64,000 nucleotides of DNA from Psoroptes ovis (Eukaryota; Arthropoda; Arachnida; Sarcoptiformes; Psoroptidae), in assembly GCA_002943765.1 (NCBI GenBank), contig PQWQ01000014.1:124001-188000 (forward strand), given 5' to 3'. Both the position numbers and the translations under genes were made by a program. Position 1 is the first letter of the stretch, and each line of letters starts with the position of its first letter. Below are positions 1 through 10,676 of the stretch, in pieces. The notes beneath the pieces were generated by a model, which had not been told where the DNA came from, did not search any database, and worked only from the letters and a program-made list of their open reading frames with translations.

Positions 1-1039
1 AATTGCAGAAATATCTTGACAGACCTTTCATTGATTATTTTCAATGGATCGCCGGAACCAGTACTGGATCATTAATAGCTGCATGTATGACAACTGGTAA
101 AACATTGAAACAAATACGTAATATTTATTTTAAATTCAAAGATAATGTGTTCGTCGGTAATCGCCCTTATGATGCTGAACCATTAGAATGTTTAATAAAA
201 GAATTTCTCGGTCCAAATCTTATGATGAATGATCTAAAAAGAAAATATGGAAAAAATGTAATCATACCAGCAGCACTTTATGATCGAATACCAATTAAAT
301 TGCATTTGTTCCGCAGTTATCCATCACATTTAGAATTATTGAAACAGCCTGATTATGATTATGGATTTCCAAGATATCCAAGTCATGATGAGTTAGTATG
401 GAAAGCATGTCGTGCATCAGGTGCAGCCCCAACATATTTTAATTCATATGGACCATTTATTGATGGCGGTATGATAGCTAATAATCCTACAATCGATGCA
501 TTGACTGAATTTGAATTTCACAATATGGCATTAAAACATATTGGACAAAATGATGAATGCACTAAATTACGCTTGGTGCTATCATTAGGCACTGGAAGAC
601 AATATCCTGAACCATGTCGGCCAATCGATATAAGCAAAATGTCATTAAATTTAATGGAACTAAATAATCAAATACGCTATATTTATCAAATGACTAATTT
701 ACTTTTATATGAAATCTGTAATACTGATAATCATATTGTTGATAGGTAAAAAAAGTGCATTCATAATTTCCATATCTTATTAATTGATCATTATATTTTT
801 TCTTGCCTCTTAATCTTGATCAAATTCAAATCTATAGAGCGGAAGCATTTTGTTCATCATCAAATATATTATATTTTCGTATTAATCCACAATTCAATAA
901 ATTAATCGAATTGGATGAAACATTGGATTTCAAAATTGTCAATATTTTATGGGAAACCAAAAGATTTATGCACATTAAACGAAATGAAATTGAACTTTTA
1001 GTAAAATATTTGAAAAAATTTTCCAAATCAAATACTTGA
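1..1039 (+). CDS. PLA2G6: Calcium-independent phospholipase A2 (PLA2G6/iPLA2-VIA type), 3' part
   Basis: This is a patatin-like lipase that hydrolyses the sn-2 acyl chain of phospholipids. Two exons are read: 1-745 (open at the window edge) and 838-1039. They join in phase 2 (AG|A, Arg) to give the ...IVDR-AEAFC... segment expected in PLA2G6. The catalytic serine motif GTSTG lies near bases 54-68 and the second member of the Ser-Asp dyad is in the DGG motif near 470. Other family blocks are SGAAPTYF, ANNPTIDALTE, SLGTGR and the C-terminal YFRINPQ and LWET. The ankyrin repeats and the glycine-rich oxyanion loop expected upstream lie outside the window. The stop is followed by an AATAAA near 1136, and the next gene starts only 166 bp downstream. 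Family assignment is firm; orthology to PLA2G6 rather than a sister iPLA2 is likely. Confidence 0.92.
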
Positions 1040-1205
1040 ATAAATCAATTAAATTTACAAAAAATCATGATTTTTGTTTTCGTCCAACAAACAACAGTGA
1101 AAATAAATTAATTTTTTTTCTTGAAAAAAATGTAAAATAAATATAAATTTTTTCCATGTGAAAATTTGTTTAAATTTAAATTTTTAAAAAGGAGGGAAGC
1201 GAAAA

Positions 1206-2816
1206 ATGATCAAAGCTGTTTTGTTTGCAATAATTTTCATAATATTTTACAATATTTTATCTTTGCTGTTTTTACAAGGACAATTAAATTTCGATGTGGA
1301 CGATAAACGATCTAAAAAATTAATGTATCGTGCGGCTGTTTTCGAACATGTTCCGCAAGTGTTTTCAAATTTCTATGAAAATATTGAAAAAAATCTGAAT
1401 ATTTATGAAAAGGCTATCAAAATTGCATCGAAAAATAATGTAGAATTGATTGTATTCCCTGAAGATAGTATTATCAATGCTGAACAATATAATCGTTCAA
1501 TATTGATTGAATATATATTAGAATCGATGCCAAATCCAAAAAAAGAAATAATAAATTTTTGCAAAACAAATCATATTGAAAATAACAATACGAATATATC
1601 TGTATTGAAAACTATTAGTTGTTGGGCATTGAAATATAAAATGTTTATTGCATTGGGTTTTGGCGATAAAATTAAATGTAATCGATCAATCGATGATGAA
1701 TGTCCAAATGATGGTCATTATCTTTATAATGCGATCGCATTATTTGATTGGCACGGTAATCTAGTTGCAAAATATCATAAATTGCATTTATATTATGAAT
1801 TTCAGTATAATATACCGAAAATTGACTGTGAAAATCGAATAGCCTATTATGATTCACCATTTGGTCGTTTAGGTTTTATGATTTGTTTTGATTTATTGTT
1901 CAAAGAACCTGGTCTGATATTAACGAAAAAATATTCAGTTCAAACCATCATTTATACGACATATTGGTTCAATTATTTACCATTTGTTTCCAGTGTACAA
2001 ATGCAACAATCATTTTCCTTGGCACACAATATAAACTTATTAGCATCATGCACACACATACCACAAACAGGTACATATGGCTCAGGAATATATTCAGGAA
2101 ATCATGGTGCAATTATTTATACGAATGATGTCGATTTCAATTCAAAATTATTAATAGCATCAATACCAATCGATCCTAAATTAGAAGATTCATCAAAATT
2201 ATTGTCAAATGATTTGGTTACAAAACCAAAATCAGTGATTATATTCAAAAATAATACTGAACAAAATTTTCGATTCTCGAATAATAGTCACATGAATCCG
2301 AATGAATTTCAATCAAAAATCGAATTAAATTTAATCAAACAACGATCGCACAATGTTATTAAATATTGTAATTCAGATTTTTGTTGTAAACTTAATTATG
2401 AATTGAATAATAATGCAACTGATTTTGGCATTAATGTTAGTACAATATTTGTACTATTATCCGGAACATCATTATCCGGTGCATTAGGACAATCACGTTA
2501 TCCAATTTATCAACATTTTTGTGGTTTAGTACAATGTGTAACGAAAAATTGTACAAAATTTGCCGATAAAAATCAAATTAAATTCAATTACATTTATTTA
2601 AGTATTACATTTAACAATAATGATACTAATAAGGTAATTTATCCATCAGTCATTGGTTTAAAACAAAAATTGCTATCAATTGGAAAACAATGGACTTATA
2701 GGGAATTTCTTCAGAAAAATGAACATTTAATACACTTTTTCGATGACAGTGAATCAGTTATTGCTGTGACATTGTATGGAAGAAATTATGACTTAGATCC
2801 AATTTATAAGCAATGA
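1206..2816 (+). CDS. Vanin/biotinidase-family carbon-nitrogen hydrolase
   Basis: A single exon encodes 536 residues, close to vertebrate vanins. The family hydrolyses amides such as pantetheine or biotinyl-peptides, usually as a secreted or membrane-anchored ectoenzyme. Residues 1-24 form a hydrophobic signal peptide or anchor. The nitrilase triad is complete: Glu86 in FPEDS, Lys192 in KYHK and Cys227 in MICFDLLF. The block TYWFNYLPF...QQSFSLAHNINLLAS and the following GSGIYSG are typical of the vanin/biotinidase branch rather than of general nitrilases. The C-terminal domain, about residues 380-536, is Cys-containing and less conserved, as expected. The sequence does not settle whether pantetheine or biocytin is the substrate, so no symbol is given. 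Confidence 0.9.
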   Translation: MIKAVLFAIIFIIFYNILSLLFLQGQLNFDVDDKRSKKLMYRAAVFEHVPQVFSNFYENIEKNLNIYEKAIKIASKNNVELIVFPEDSIINAEQYNRSILIEYILESMPNPKKEIINFCKTNHIENNNTNISVLKTISCWALKYKMFIALGFGDKIKCNRSIDDECPNDGHYLYNAIALFDWHGNLVAKYHKLHLYYEFQYNIPKIDCENRIAYYDSPFGRLGFMICFDLLFKEPGLILTKKYSVQTIIYTTYWFNYLPFVSSVQMQQSFSLAHNINLLASCTHIPQTGTYGSGIYSGNHGAIIYTNDVDFNSKLLIASIPIDPKLEDSSKLLSNDLVTKPKSVIIFKNNTEQNFRFSNNSHMNPNEFQSKIELNLIKQRSHNVIKYCNSDFCCKLNYELNNNATDFGINVSTIFVLLSGTSLSGALGQSRYPIYQHFCGLVQCVTKNCTKFADKNQIKFNYIYLSITFNNNDTNKVIYPSVIGLKQKLLSIGKQWTYREFLQKNEHLIHFFDDSESVIAVTLYGRNYDLDPIYKQ

Positions 2817-3171
2817 AAATAATTCAAATGCTATACTTAATTCACAAACTATTTTAATCAAAATTATCGACAAATACATTTTCATGCCAATCGTAAAATA
2901 AAAAATGAAAATACTTTTCAAACGCAAGAATTCAAATGAAATAAAATCACATTAAATCTAATTATATCTGATGTCTATTTGGAATTACGTCAATTTTCCA
3001 CATCCAATTTAATTCCAATGATCAATCAAACCGACATTTCTCAAACATTTGACTCTAAATATTCATAAGCAATCAATAATGAACAGTTTTTTGTGTCGAA
3101 AAACAATGATATTAATCTGGTGTTTCAGGCGGAATATGGAAATATTTTTCACCTAAAATAATTCTATGATA
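2817..3171. other. Intergenic, no gene seen
   Basis: AT-rich spacer between the vanin-like gene and the receptor relic. Reading both strands, I see only short open frames and no recognisable domain. The C-terminal membrane segment of the receptor relic, if it ever existed, would lie here on the minus strand, but no convincing remnant was found. Confidence 0.5.
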
Positions 3172-3935
3172 TTATAATAATCTACTATCGTCAATGAATG
3201 GAAAAATTGGTTTTCTTGGTTCATTATTTGGAACTAATTTAAATGCTTTGTTTACATAAATGACTGTTTGCATAGTTTCCCCGACATCTAAAGGCAAATT
3301 CTTCAGAAACATGATCGGCAAATAAAAATAAATTTATTCCGAGAATCACGAGATGAAAATTGATGAAAAAATGAATCGGCAACACCAACTGTAAATAATT
3401 TTATTTAATTGTACTTGATCCTACAATTCTAATTTGCTGTATCAACCTCTTTCGCCATAATTGGAACAGTAATCATTGAATAAAAACCTACGGCATTTAT
3501 TGTTGTAAATATTAACATGCTGATATTTCGACCAATAATCCATTTCAAATGTGAATTTGTTATCAAATTCGTGCGTATATTGCGTAATTGTCGTAAAAAT
3601 AATAGTGAATTCGGATCAAAATGGATCAGTTTTATAATTAAAATCACCTTTTAAATTTATAGAGAATATCAAATATAATGCAGAAAGAGAAACTAAATAT
3701 GAATAAATAAATTAAAATAAAAACTTGATGAATTCGATAAAGATGTTTTGGATCCACTAATAGCTTCCCAATCGTCATTTTGATCATCATCAAAACGTAA
3801 AAATTTATAATGTACATTCTCAAAAAAATTGAAAGAAGAAATTAATTGGAGCAAAAATTTCTGCAAAGAACAAAATTACCTGATTTAAACTAACTTGAAA
3901 AATTTCATTTTCAAGATTCAACTTCAGAACTTCTT
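3172..3935 (-). pseudogene. Degenerate ionotropic receptor (IR) copy
   Basis: Minus-strand fragments run parallel to the intact IR paralogue at 4344-5805. Near 3935-3885, LKLNLENEIFQVSLNQ matches that gene's first exon (MRLNLQNQTLIVGVNE) and is followed by a GT...CTTTGCAG intron. Next come LISSFNFFENVHYKFLRFDD (ligand-binding S1), a stop-interrupted hydrophobic stretch near 3690-3650, and the segment ending in SMITVPIMAKEVDTAN at 3429-3480, which matches SAIITAPSYSKTIDTVN. After a stop, a frame-shifted piece (KFIFICRS, then LPLDVGETMQTVIYV) resembles the S2 end. Stops, frame changes and a missing stretch between S1 and the first membrane segment argue for decay. An unusual exon structure cannot be excluded. 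It is probably a tandem duplicate of the neighbour. Confidence 0.68.
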
Positions 3936-4343
3936 AAGAATCAAAGACAACGATAAATAGATGAAAAGTTATTTGTTCATTTACTTACTTATGATGAACA
4001 AAACAATTGAAATTCAATGTTAGTGAACCGAAAATTTCAAATCGAGAGTAAAAATTGATTTTTCCTTCAGCCATTGAATCAAATCGATATTCAATGGGAA
4101 AAAAGAAAGATGATTTATCGGCGAAAACAATGATAAAATTCAAGAATGATTTTCAAGAATGAAAATACAAAATAGTTTTCTAAAGGAATAATCATTGATA
4201 AATAGAGCAAAATTGATTAAATCATCCATTTTTTTTGCCAATCAATATTTAACAAAAGCTTCAAACAGAATTTAAAAATTAAATTAAAAACTTTCAATGA
4301 GACACAATTGAAAAACAAAACTTTGCAAAAATTATTTAATTTC
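3936..4343. other. Intergenic, no gene seen
   Basis: Spacer between the two receptor copies. No coding segment or RNA gene was recognised; the sequence is AT-rich with many stops in all frames. Confidence 0.45.
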
Positions 4344-5805
4344 TACTTTTTAACAACGGATTGTGGTAAAAACATTTCGATCATAAAAATAACGAATGAT
4401 ATCAAAATACATTCAATATAGACCGTAAATATTTGATCCATTTGTTTCAATGTAAATGGTTTTGGTTGATAATCTTCATCACTGCTAAATGATGAATGAA
4501 TTCGATCATGATCATCATAATAATAATTTACTTGATTTATATGATAACATTCTTTTTCCCAAAATTTGAAAAATCCTGCTAAATATAAACGAGATTGACT
4601 TTATTTTATTTGATATGAAAAAAAAGTTCAATCACCTTCAAAATAATTGTCATTTGCAAAGATACATACATCTTTTTGAATTCCTTAGCATATGGAAAAT
4701 CTGGACGTACTGGAATGCCAATTAAAATCATATAAATTGACGATGATAATGAATCTCTTGGCAAATAAATAAATTCTTTTCCATAAATTGATTGTCCAAA
4801 TTTTAATGTTTCACGCAAACCAATAAAGGCATAATGCTTATTATCAGTTCGATTTTTGATCAATTCCAAACCAATTTGTGCACCTGATATTATTTTCACT
4901 TTATTTGAATGTTCTTTGAGAAAATTTGAATGTATCGATTCATTTAATGCTGTCGGTATAATGTTTTCTGCAATTATTTCATTATGTAATTCATTTACAG
5001 TGTCGATTGTTTTCGAATATGATGGTGCTGTTATTATTGCTGATAAACATGTTGCATAAAGAACTGATAAGATAAATGTACCAAAATTCAAAAATATCAG
5101 CCAAAATTTCATAGAAATTGATTCTGTATTTCTATTTTGTTGATAAATATGTTGCTTATTAAATATTTGCACAAATATTGACCAAAGTAGATTCAATGAT
5201 GAATTGAAAATTTTTTTCTGTAGAAAATCAAATATTATACAAATAAATAGTGTGATTATCAATGTAAACCAAACTGTTTCTTTAAATGGACGTGATAATA
5301 AATCTGAATATAATATATGTGGTTGTTCAGTTGCAAATGAAACTGTGCTGACTGTAAAAAAATCAATAAATGGTATTGCATTGAATTTATCAATATTGTA
5401 AAATGAACCACCGATACCTAGATCAATTTTCTTTTGATTATTTAATCAAAATTTCAGAATTATAAAAAATTTGGCAAATCATTCCTTTCAAATACGAACC
5501 TACCTTATCAATTAATAAACCTATCATACCGTCCCAAGTACCGTTCGGGTGAAGATGGCCCCAATTTAATTGTAAATCAACAAATTTATATGAAAAATTA
5601 TAATAAGCACTGAGTATTTCTAAATATCTTTTTTCAGTACCAGCCAATAATTCTTCGGTTGAACCGGGACGAAACAAACAAAATGGTGGACGCTGTTTCG
5701 AAGATGGAGTTGGAAAAATTTCTCATTTTAAATATTTAATTTCAATTCAAAATGTACCTCATTAACACCGACAATCAATGTTTGATTTTGTAGATTTAAT
5801 CTCAT
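4344..5805 (-). CDS. Divergent ionotropic glutamate-receptor-like chemoreceptor (IR)
   Basis: This is a membrane ligand-gated channel of the IR family, lacking the amino-terminal domain. The model is complement(4344..4494, 4670..5430, 5504..5692, 5758..5805), 382 residues, in frame throughout. S1 begins TLIVGVNERPPF, continues through FSYKFVD...NGTWDGMIGLL, and reaches DLGIGGSFYNIDKF. The first membrane segment is VWFTLIITLFICIIFDFL and the M3-like helix is LIFLNFGTFILSVLYATCL. S2 carries FIGLRETLKFG and LPRDSLSSS, and the last helix ends before QSVVKK. The GTATGT donor at 4669 gives an intact frame. However, intronic 4495-4584 encodes GFFKFWEKECYH, a typical pre-helix IR motif that no GT donor joins in phase, so the 3' junction is uncertain. 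The start is also uncertain: a signal-like exon (MFKVINKKGKKIVFLLAAVG, 5894-5956) cannot be joined in phase. A decayed copy lies next to it. Confidence 0.8.
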
Positions 5806-5956
5806 ATTGATTCTGAGGAAAAAATGACAAATATTCAAACAAAACGATTTAGAAAAAAAAATTCAAATAACAAATTATAGGATAATAATCAACCAATGCC
5901 GACTGCAGCAAGCAAAAACACAATTTTTTTCCCTTTTTATTGATTACTTTGAACAT

Positions 5957-6823
5957 TTGAATCAGTAATTTTATATCGATTGATTATGGAAAATATAACA
6001 TAGAATATAGAGCACAAATACAGAAATCCAATGAAAAATGCAAAGAAATTTTCATGCTTCTTTGATGAATTAATTGTACTAAGGAATAAATGAAAGCAAA
6101 TCATGAAAAGCCAACTTTATCAATATATTGTGCATGTATATGGAATACCATTCATGAACATTTTTCATGAAAATTTTTCATTTTAATATCATCAAATATA
6201 TTATTCAATGAATAATTCCATATGTTAATCACAATGGTATTTCCATAGTGAATACTAACACCGATTTTATAATAAATTGAATGTAAACTAAGAAAAAAAA
6301 ATCATTTAATCGATCGAGAATCTCGGGAGCCACCAACATACACAATGAATTCTCCTCATATTCCTCCTCCTCCTCTTATAACAAATCATTTAATCGATGG
6401 ATTGTAAATGGTTTTGACACATTTTGTGATGAATATCATTATTTGATTATGATTTCCTTGCGCGGAACTTTAGTTTAATCATGAATCATCAATCAGTAAT
6501 GAAGAAATTGTTCAAATTTTTATTATTTTAGCAAAAAATGAAAAAATAATTAGTCAATGAATCATAATAATAATTATCAAAATTATTGTAATTATTTGTG
6601 AGATTTTATATGTGGTGATTCTTGGGTGATTGTTTTATAATAATTTTTTCGAATAGAAGGAAAAATAATTTTATCGATCATTTTATTCAATCAATCAATC
6701 GATGAATGATAGTGAAATGACAATCTTCGTGAAAATATTAATCACAACTCAGAATTTATGATTTAAGATTCTGTATATAATACAGATATAAAACGGGAAA
6801 AGATTCCATCAATGCATAGAATT
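5957..6823. other. Gene-free spacer
   Basis: AT-rich spacer between the IR gene and the Gag-like gene. It contains a short CCT/CTC-rich tract near 6356-6380. Just 3' of the Gag-like gene is a small inverted repeat (CTGTATATAATACAG, near 6770-6784) followed by a TATAAAA on the plus strand. No protein or RNA gene was recognised. Confidence 0.45.
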
Positions 6824-7597
6824 TCACAGAGCAAATGAAAATTTACTACATTTTTTAATAATTTTCTTTTTACGCCAGCAACGATCTTCAGTATGAGAAT
6901 CATGTTCACAGAAATTACATTTCAAAGGTTTTTTAGGCTTGTTTGATGTTGTAGCTACAGGTGCTTGAGCTTCATGTTCATTACTAGATCCTGGGGAATT
7001 TGCCACAATAGACTTAGGTGCTGTTGCTGCTGGTGCTTGAGCTTCATGTCCATTAGTAGATACTGGAGAATTTTTCACAATAGACTTGGATGTCGTTGCT
7101 GCTGGTGCTTGAGCTTCATGTCCATTAGTAGATACAGGAGAATTTTTCACAATAGACTTGGATGTAGTGGCCGAGGTGGTCTCATGTTTATTATCAGAAT
7201 GAGTTCTTGAATCTTTTACTACTGAAGTCGTCTCGTGTTTATTATTAGACTGAGGAACGGAATCCGTCACTACTGATATAGTTCCAATGTAGAATGTTGG
7301 GATTTCATTATCACGATTTTCGAAATGTTTAGATAAATTGTGCCACATTTCATATGATGATCTACAATTTTTTATAATTGGAATCAATGAATCGTCGACC
7401 CAAAGACCAATCAATGATTGTATTTTTTTGTCTTCATAATTTGAATGATGTTTTGATGATGATGATGATTCAATATTTTTTAATGGCCATAAATCAAAAT
7501 GATTCAACGCTAATTCAACTTTCCATTTCCATATTGGCCAATTATTATCATTCAATGTCGGGATGCGTTCAAATAATTTTAAAACATTTGAATCCAT
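6824..7597 (-). CDS. Copia-type Gag-like protein with zinc knuckle, no adjacent pol
   Basis: A single open frame of 257 residues. The N-terminal half has the Ty1/Copia Gag layout: IPTLNDNNWPIWKWKVELAL, then WVDDSLIPIIKNCRSSYEMWHNLSKHFE. The middle contains three 24-residue repeats built around KSIVKNSPVSTNGHEAQAPA. The C-terminus is a CX2CX4HX4C zinc knuckle (CNFCEHDSHTEDRC) followed by a basic tail. Gag of such elements forms particles and the knuckle binds RNA. I find no protease, integrase, reverse transcriptase or clear LTRs beside it. It is therefore either the truncated remnant of a retrotransposon or a domesticated gag gene. The frame is uninterrupted over 774 bases and shares a 393-bp divergent upstream region with the SLC35E1-like gene. 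Confidence 0.75.
   Translation of the reverse strand: MDSNVLKLFERIPTLNDNNWPIWKWKVELALNHFDLWPLKNIESSSSSKHHSNYEDKKIQSLIGLWVDDSLIPIIKNCRSSYEMWHNLSKHFENRDNEIPTFYIGTISVVTDSVPQSNNKHETTSVVKDSRTHSDNKHETTSATTSKSIVKNSPVSTNGHEAQAPAATTSKSIVKNSPVSTNGHEAQAPAATAPKSIVANSPGSSNEHEAQAPVATTSNKPKKPLKCNFCEHDSHTEDRCWRKKKIIKKCSKFSFAL
6960..7172 (-). repeat. Three tandem 72-bp units inside the Gag-like gene
   Basis: The core GCTTGAGCTTCATG recurs at about 6963, 7035 and 7107, an exact 72-base period, so each unit adds 24 residues in frame. Units two and three are almost identical, while the first (C-terminal in the protein) has diverged more. Confidence 0.9.
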
Positions 7598-7990
7598 TTC
7601 GAATATTATTTTGATTAATGTGATTTCAAATATAAAACAGATGATGAAAGTTGAAAAAAATCAATAACTCATATTTTGACCCAAGTTGGCTTCAATCGAC
7701 TATTTTAACTGCTTTGTTTGTTTACACGTTGTCAAATGCAAATTTTTTTTCCATAAATTTAAGAATGACGTTTGCCAATCGATTAATGAAAATTTTAAAT
7801 TCTTGTATCCACAATTAAATTGTATTAAAGATGATATGATAATAATATTCACAATGTGATAATTAATCGAATTTTTTTCGTTTCTGAATTCAACAGTTGC
7901 TCGGTGTTCATTTTATGATTCAAAATTGAATTCATGTTTGAATTTTCAATTTTTTTCTGAATAAATACTGAACAAACATTCGTACAAGTA
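7598..7990. promoter_or_regulatory. Divergent intergenic region between Gag-like and SLC35E1-like genes
   Basis: The two flanking genes point away from this 393-bp segment, so it should hold both promoters. No clear TATA box at a defined distance was found. A short minus-strand open frame at 7849-8073 overlaps the first SLC35E1 exon and is judged a chance frame. Confidence 0.4.
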
Positions 7991-9406
7991 ATGGCAAAAT
8001 ATTTGGGTCTTAAAATTGTTATTCTTTGTCTTTTATGGTATATAACATCGGCTGCAAATAATGTGATTGGCAAATTAGTGCTACAATCATTTCAATATCC
8101 GATGACAATCACTTTGTTTCAATTTTTATCGATAACATTATATTCTATGCCATCATTACGATGTATTCCCGGTGCCAAACGAAAAACTATAATTACATGG
8201 AAATATTTTTTTAAATTGATAATTCCTTTATCATTTGGTAAATTTTTTGCGTCATTAACCTCCCATATAAGTCTTTGGGCTGTTCCAGTATCATATGCTC
8301 ATACCGGTAAATTAATGATATTCAATTAAAATGAAATTATACTAAAATTATTTTTCTCTGTTAATCAAAGTGAAAGCATCGATGCCATTATTTGTTGTCG
8401 TACTTTCACGTTTGATATTAGGTGAAAAACAAACGACCAAAGTGTATATTTCATTAATACCGATCATTTTAGGGGTATTTATTGCATCAATTACTGAATT
8501 AGAATTCAATCTTACAGGACTTGTTGCTGCATTATTTTCGATATTTATTTTTTCACTGCAAAATATTTATTCAAAAAAGGTTGTATTCAAATTTAAAATC
8601 ATGTTCAATCAATTGATCAAAAGATTTTTTTCAGGTCTTAAAAGAAACTCCTATACATCATTTACGTTTACTGTATATATTAGCAAAATATGCATTATTA
8701 ATGTTTATACCATTTTGGGCATATCAAGATTTACCTAATATTTTGAAAGGTGATAAAAATTCCACAATCGATAATTGGACCATAGGTTTCCTAATATTTT
8801 TAGATGGTCTGTGCAATTTTTTACAAAATGTCATTGCATTCACAATGCTATCATTAGTGACACCATTAACATATTCCGTGTGTAATGCATCCAAAAGAAT
8901 CGCTGTCATTTCATGTTCAATATTATTATTAAAAAATCCAGTCACAATGACGAATATATTCGGAATGTCATTGGCTATTTTTGGCGTTTTTTATTATAAT
9001 AAGGTCTGTTTAATTTGAATACCTTTTTTTCTTTTTTATTTATAAAATTATATCCAATTTCAAAATATAGGCAAAATTAGATGCCCAAAATGAGCCAATA
9101 TTGCCAACAACAATGAAACAAACATCATCGATTATCAATCATAACAATATAAAAGAACATAATAATAGTATCACAAAGAAACCAAATAATACCAATTTAT
9201 TATTACGTTATTTGGATACTAATGAAACTGGAAAATATTTTACAAAACCAGTGATGACAACGAATTCTAATCATACGAATAATCAAAGAATGTCAACAAA
9301 TTTGCATCTGAGTGGCAATAGTTATCATCATCATCGTAATGTAACATCCAACAATGTACATGTAAATGATGGTGATCATCGTCGTATCGATATGATACAT
9401 ATCTGA
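7991..9406 (+). CDS. SLC35E1: SLC35E1-like drug/metabolite-superfamily transporter
   Basis: This is a multi-pass Golgi/ER membrane protein of the nucleotide-sugar/triose-phosphate transporter group. Four exons, 7991-8306, 8371-8579, 8635-9003 and 9071-9406, join in phases 1, 0 and 0 to give 409 residues, essentially the length of vertebrate SLC35E1. Signature blocks are NVIGKLVLQSFQYPMTITLFQ, PVSYAHT-VKASMPLFVVVLSR, STLIPI-like SLIPIILGVFIASITEL, SLQNIYSKKV-LKETPIHHLRLL and YSVCNASKRI with ILLLKNPVT. About ten hydrophobic helices can be counted. The C-terminal tail after YYNK is hydrophilic and Asn/His-rich, poorly conserved, and presumably cytosolic. The substrate is unknown in the family, so only membership is asserted. 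It converges on NSMCE2, with 137 bp between the stop codons. Confidence 0.93.
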
Positions 9407-9543
9407 TTGATTTGAATTTATTAAAAATTGAAGCAATATTGATATATATGGACTGTGATTTTATATTTTTGAGAATTTTAATTTCGACCATGAATTATTC
9501 GATAACTTCCAATTTAATTTGATTATTTATTTTTTATTTTCTA

Positions 9544-10330
9544 TTATTGTTTGGCATTCTCGATCAAAATTCTTAGTCGGCTATCTTCTTCGACACTGGT
9601 TGCTGTCACATTTTTATTCAAGCAACCAGTCACAGGACATTTGATTGAGCTGTATTGTATAAAGTTTTACATATAAAGTTAAGAATAAAATTATACAATT
9701 TTGGAAAGACTAACCTGTGCTTCCCTAATAAATTCATTAAATTTTCTTTGTCATACAAATGACCACATTGTTTATTACGAACTGGTATTCTGATCTCAGT
9801 TCTACAAATTGGATCAATCGGTATTGTGAATGTTTCTGATTCCATCATTTCAATATCTTCATTTTCTTGATTAGATTGGCTATTATTACCATCATTATCA
9901 TCTAATAAACGTAATAAATTTTTATAATCATCATCATCCATGACATTGAATTGTCTGGATTTGATTGCATGTTCTAATTTATCATTAAACATTGTATCGA
10001 TTTGTGATATATTATCATCATCACCCAATAAATCTAAAGATTCAATCTTATATTTGAGTATAAAGTAGAAGGGAGTGAGTTATGATAAAATTGAATATCA
10101 AAAATTACCTCATTTTCAATTAGATTAGATACAATTTTTTGCAATTTCATCTGATTTTTCAATTGTAAAATTTTTTCCATAGAATTTTTCAAACTTTGTT
10201 TTTGTTCATCATTGAATTCGGTGCCATATTTGAGTTTATTTTCGAATAATTTTTCGCCAATATTCTTAATATGCTTGATTGTTTGATCAATTTGATCGTC
10301 TAATGGTGAAATGTCATTAAGATGAGACAT
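9544..10330 (-). CDS. NSMCE2: SMC5/6 complex SUMO E3 ligase NSE2/MMS21
   Basis: The gene product is the SP-RING SUMO ligase subunit of the SMC5/6 DNA-repair complex, acting in the nucleus. The model complement(9544..9649, 9715..10046, 10109..10330) encodes 219 residues, near the usual 220-250. The N-terminal 75 residues are helical and charged, as expected for the SMC5-binding region. The SP-RING reads IPIDPICRTEIRIPVRNKQCGHLYDKENL, then after the last intron SIKCPVTGCLNKNV, followed by a C-terminal helix with EEDSRLRILIENAKQ. The characteristic ...C...CGHxY...KCPxxGC pattern is intact. Introns are 62 and 65 bp, with a GTTAGT donor and a TACAG acceptor joining AG|C. It lies head-to-head with the RRM gene. 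Confidence 0.93.
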
Positions 10331-10676
10331 TTTGATTTAGTTTTTTCTACAATTTTAAAACCGATTTAAATTTTAGATCGAAAATACACTCAAATTTAAA
10401 TGCAAGAATAAATCCATTCATAAAGGACGACTTAGAATTTGAAATTTGAAATTTTTTTTTTTTGCAGCAAAATTTACAACAATTAATGTAACTTTAAATT
10501 GAAACAAATAAAAATTGAAAAAATTCTAATTTTCGAATAAAACAAAAATTAAATGCTTCAATGCTGGATTTGGGTTTTTAAATGACTAATTGTTAAATGA
10601 CTATTGACGAATACAAAATACACGTAATCGATTCAACCAGATTTAATTTCAAAGCTAAATTTTTGTAAGAAAAAAT
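10331..10676. promoter_or_regulatory. Divergent intergenic region between NSMCE2 and the RRM gene
   Basis: A 346-bp AT-rich segment separating two divergently transcribed genes, presumably holding both promoters. No TATA box, initiator or operator could be assigned with confidence. Confidence 0.4.

Noticed and set aside
5894..5956. Signal-peptide-like exon (MFKVINKKGKKIVFLLAAVG) for the IR gene
   Set aside because: Attractive position, but its available donors are phase 0 or 1 while the next exon needs phase 2; joining creates a stop, so it was left out of the model.
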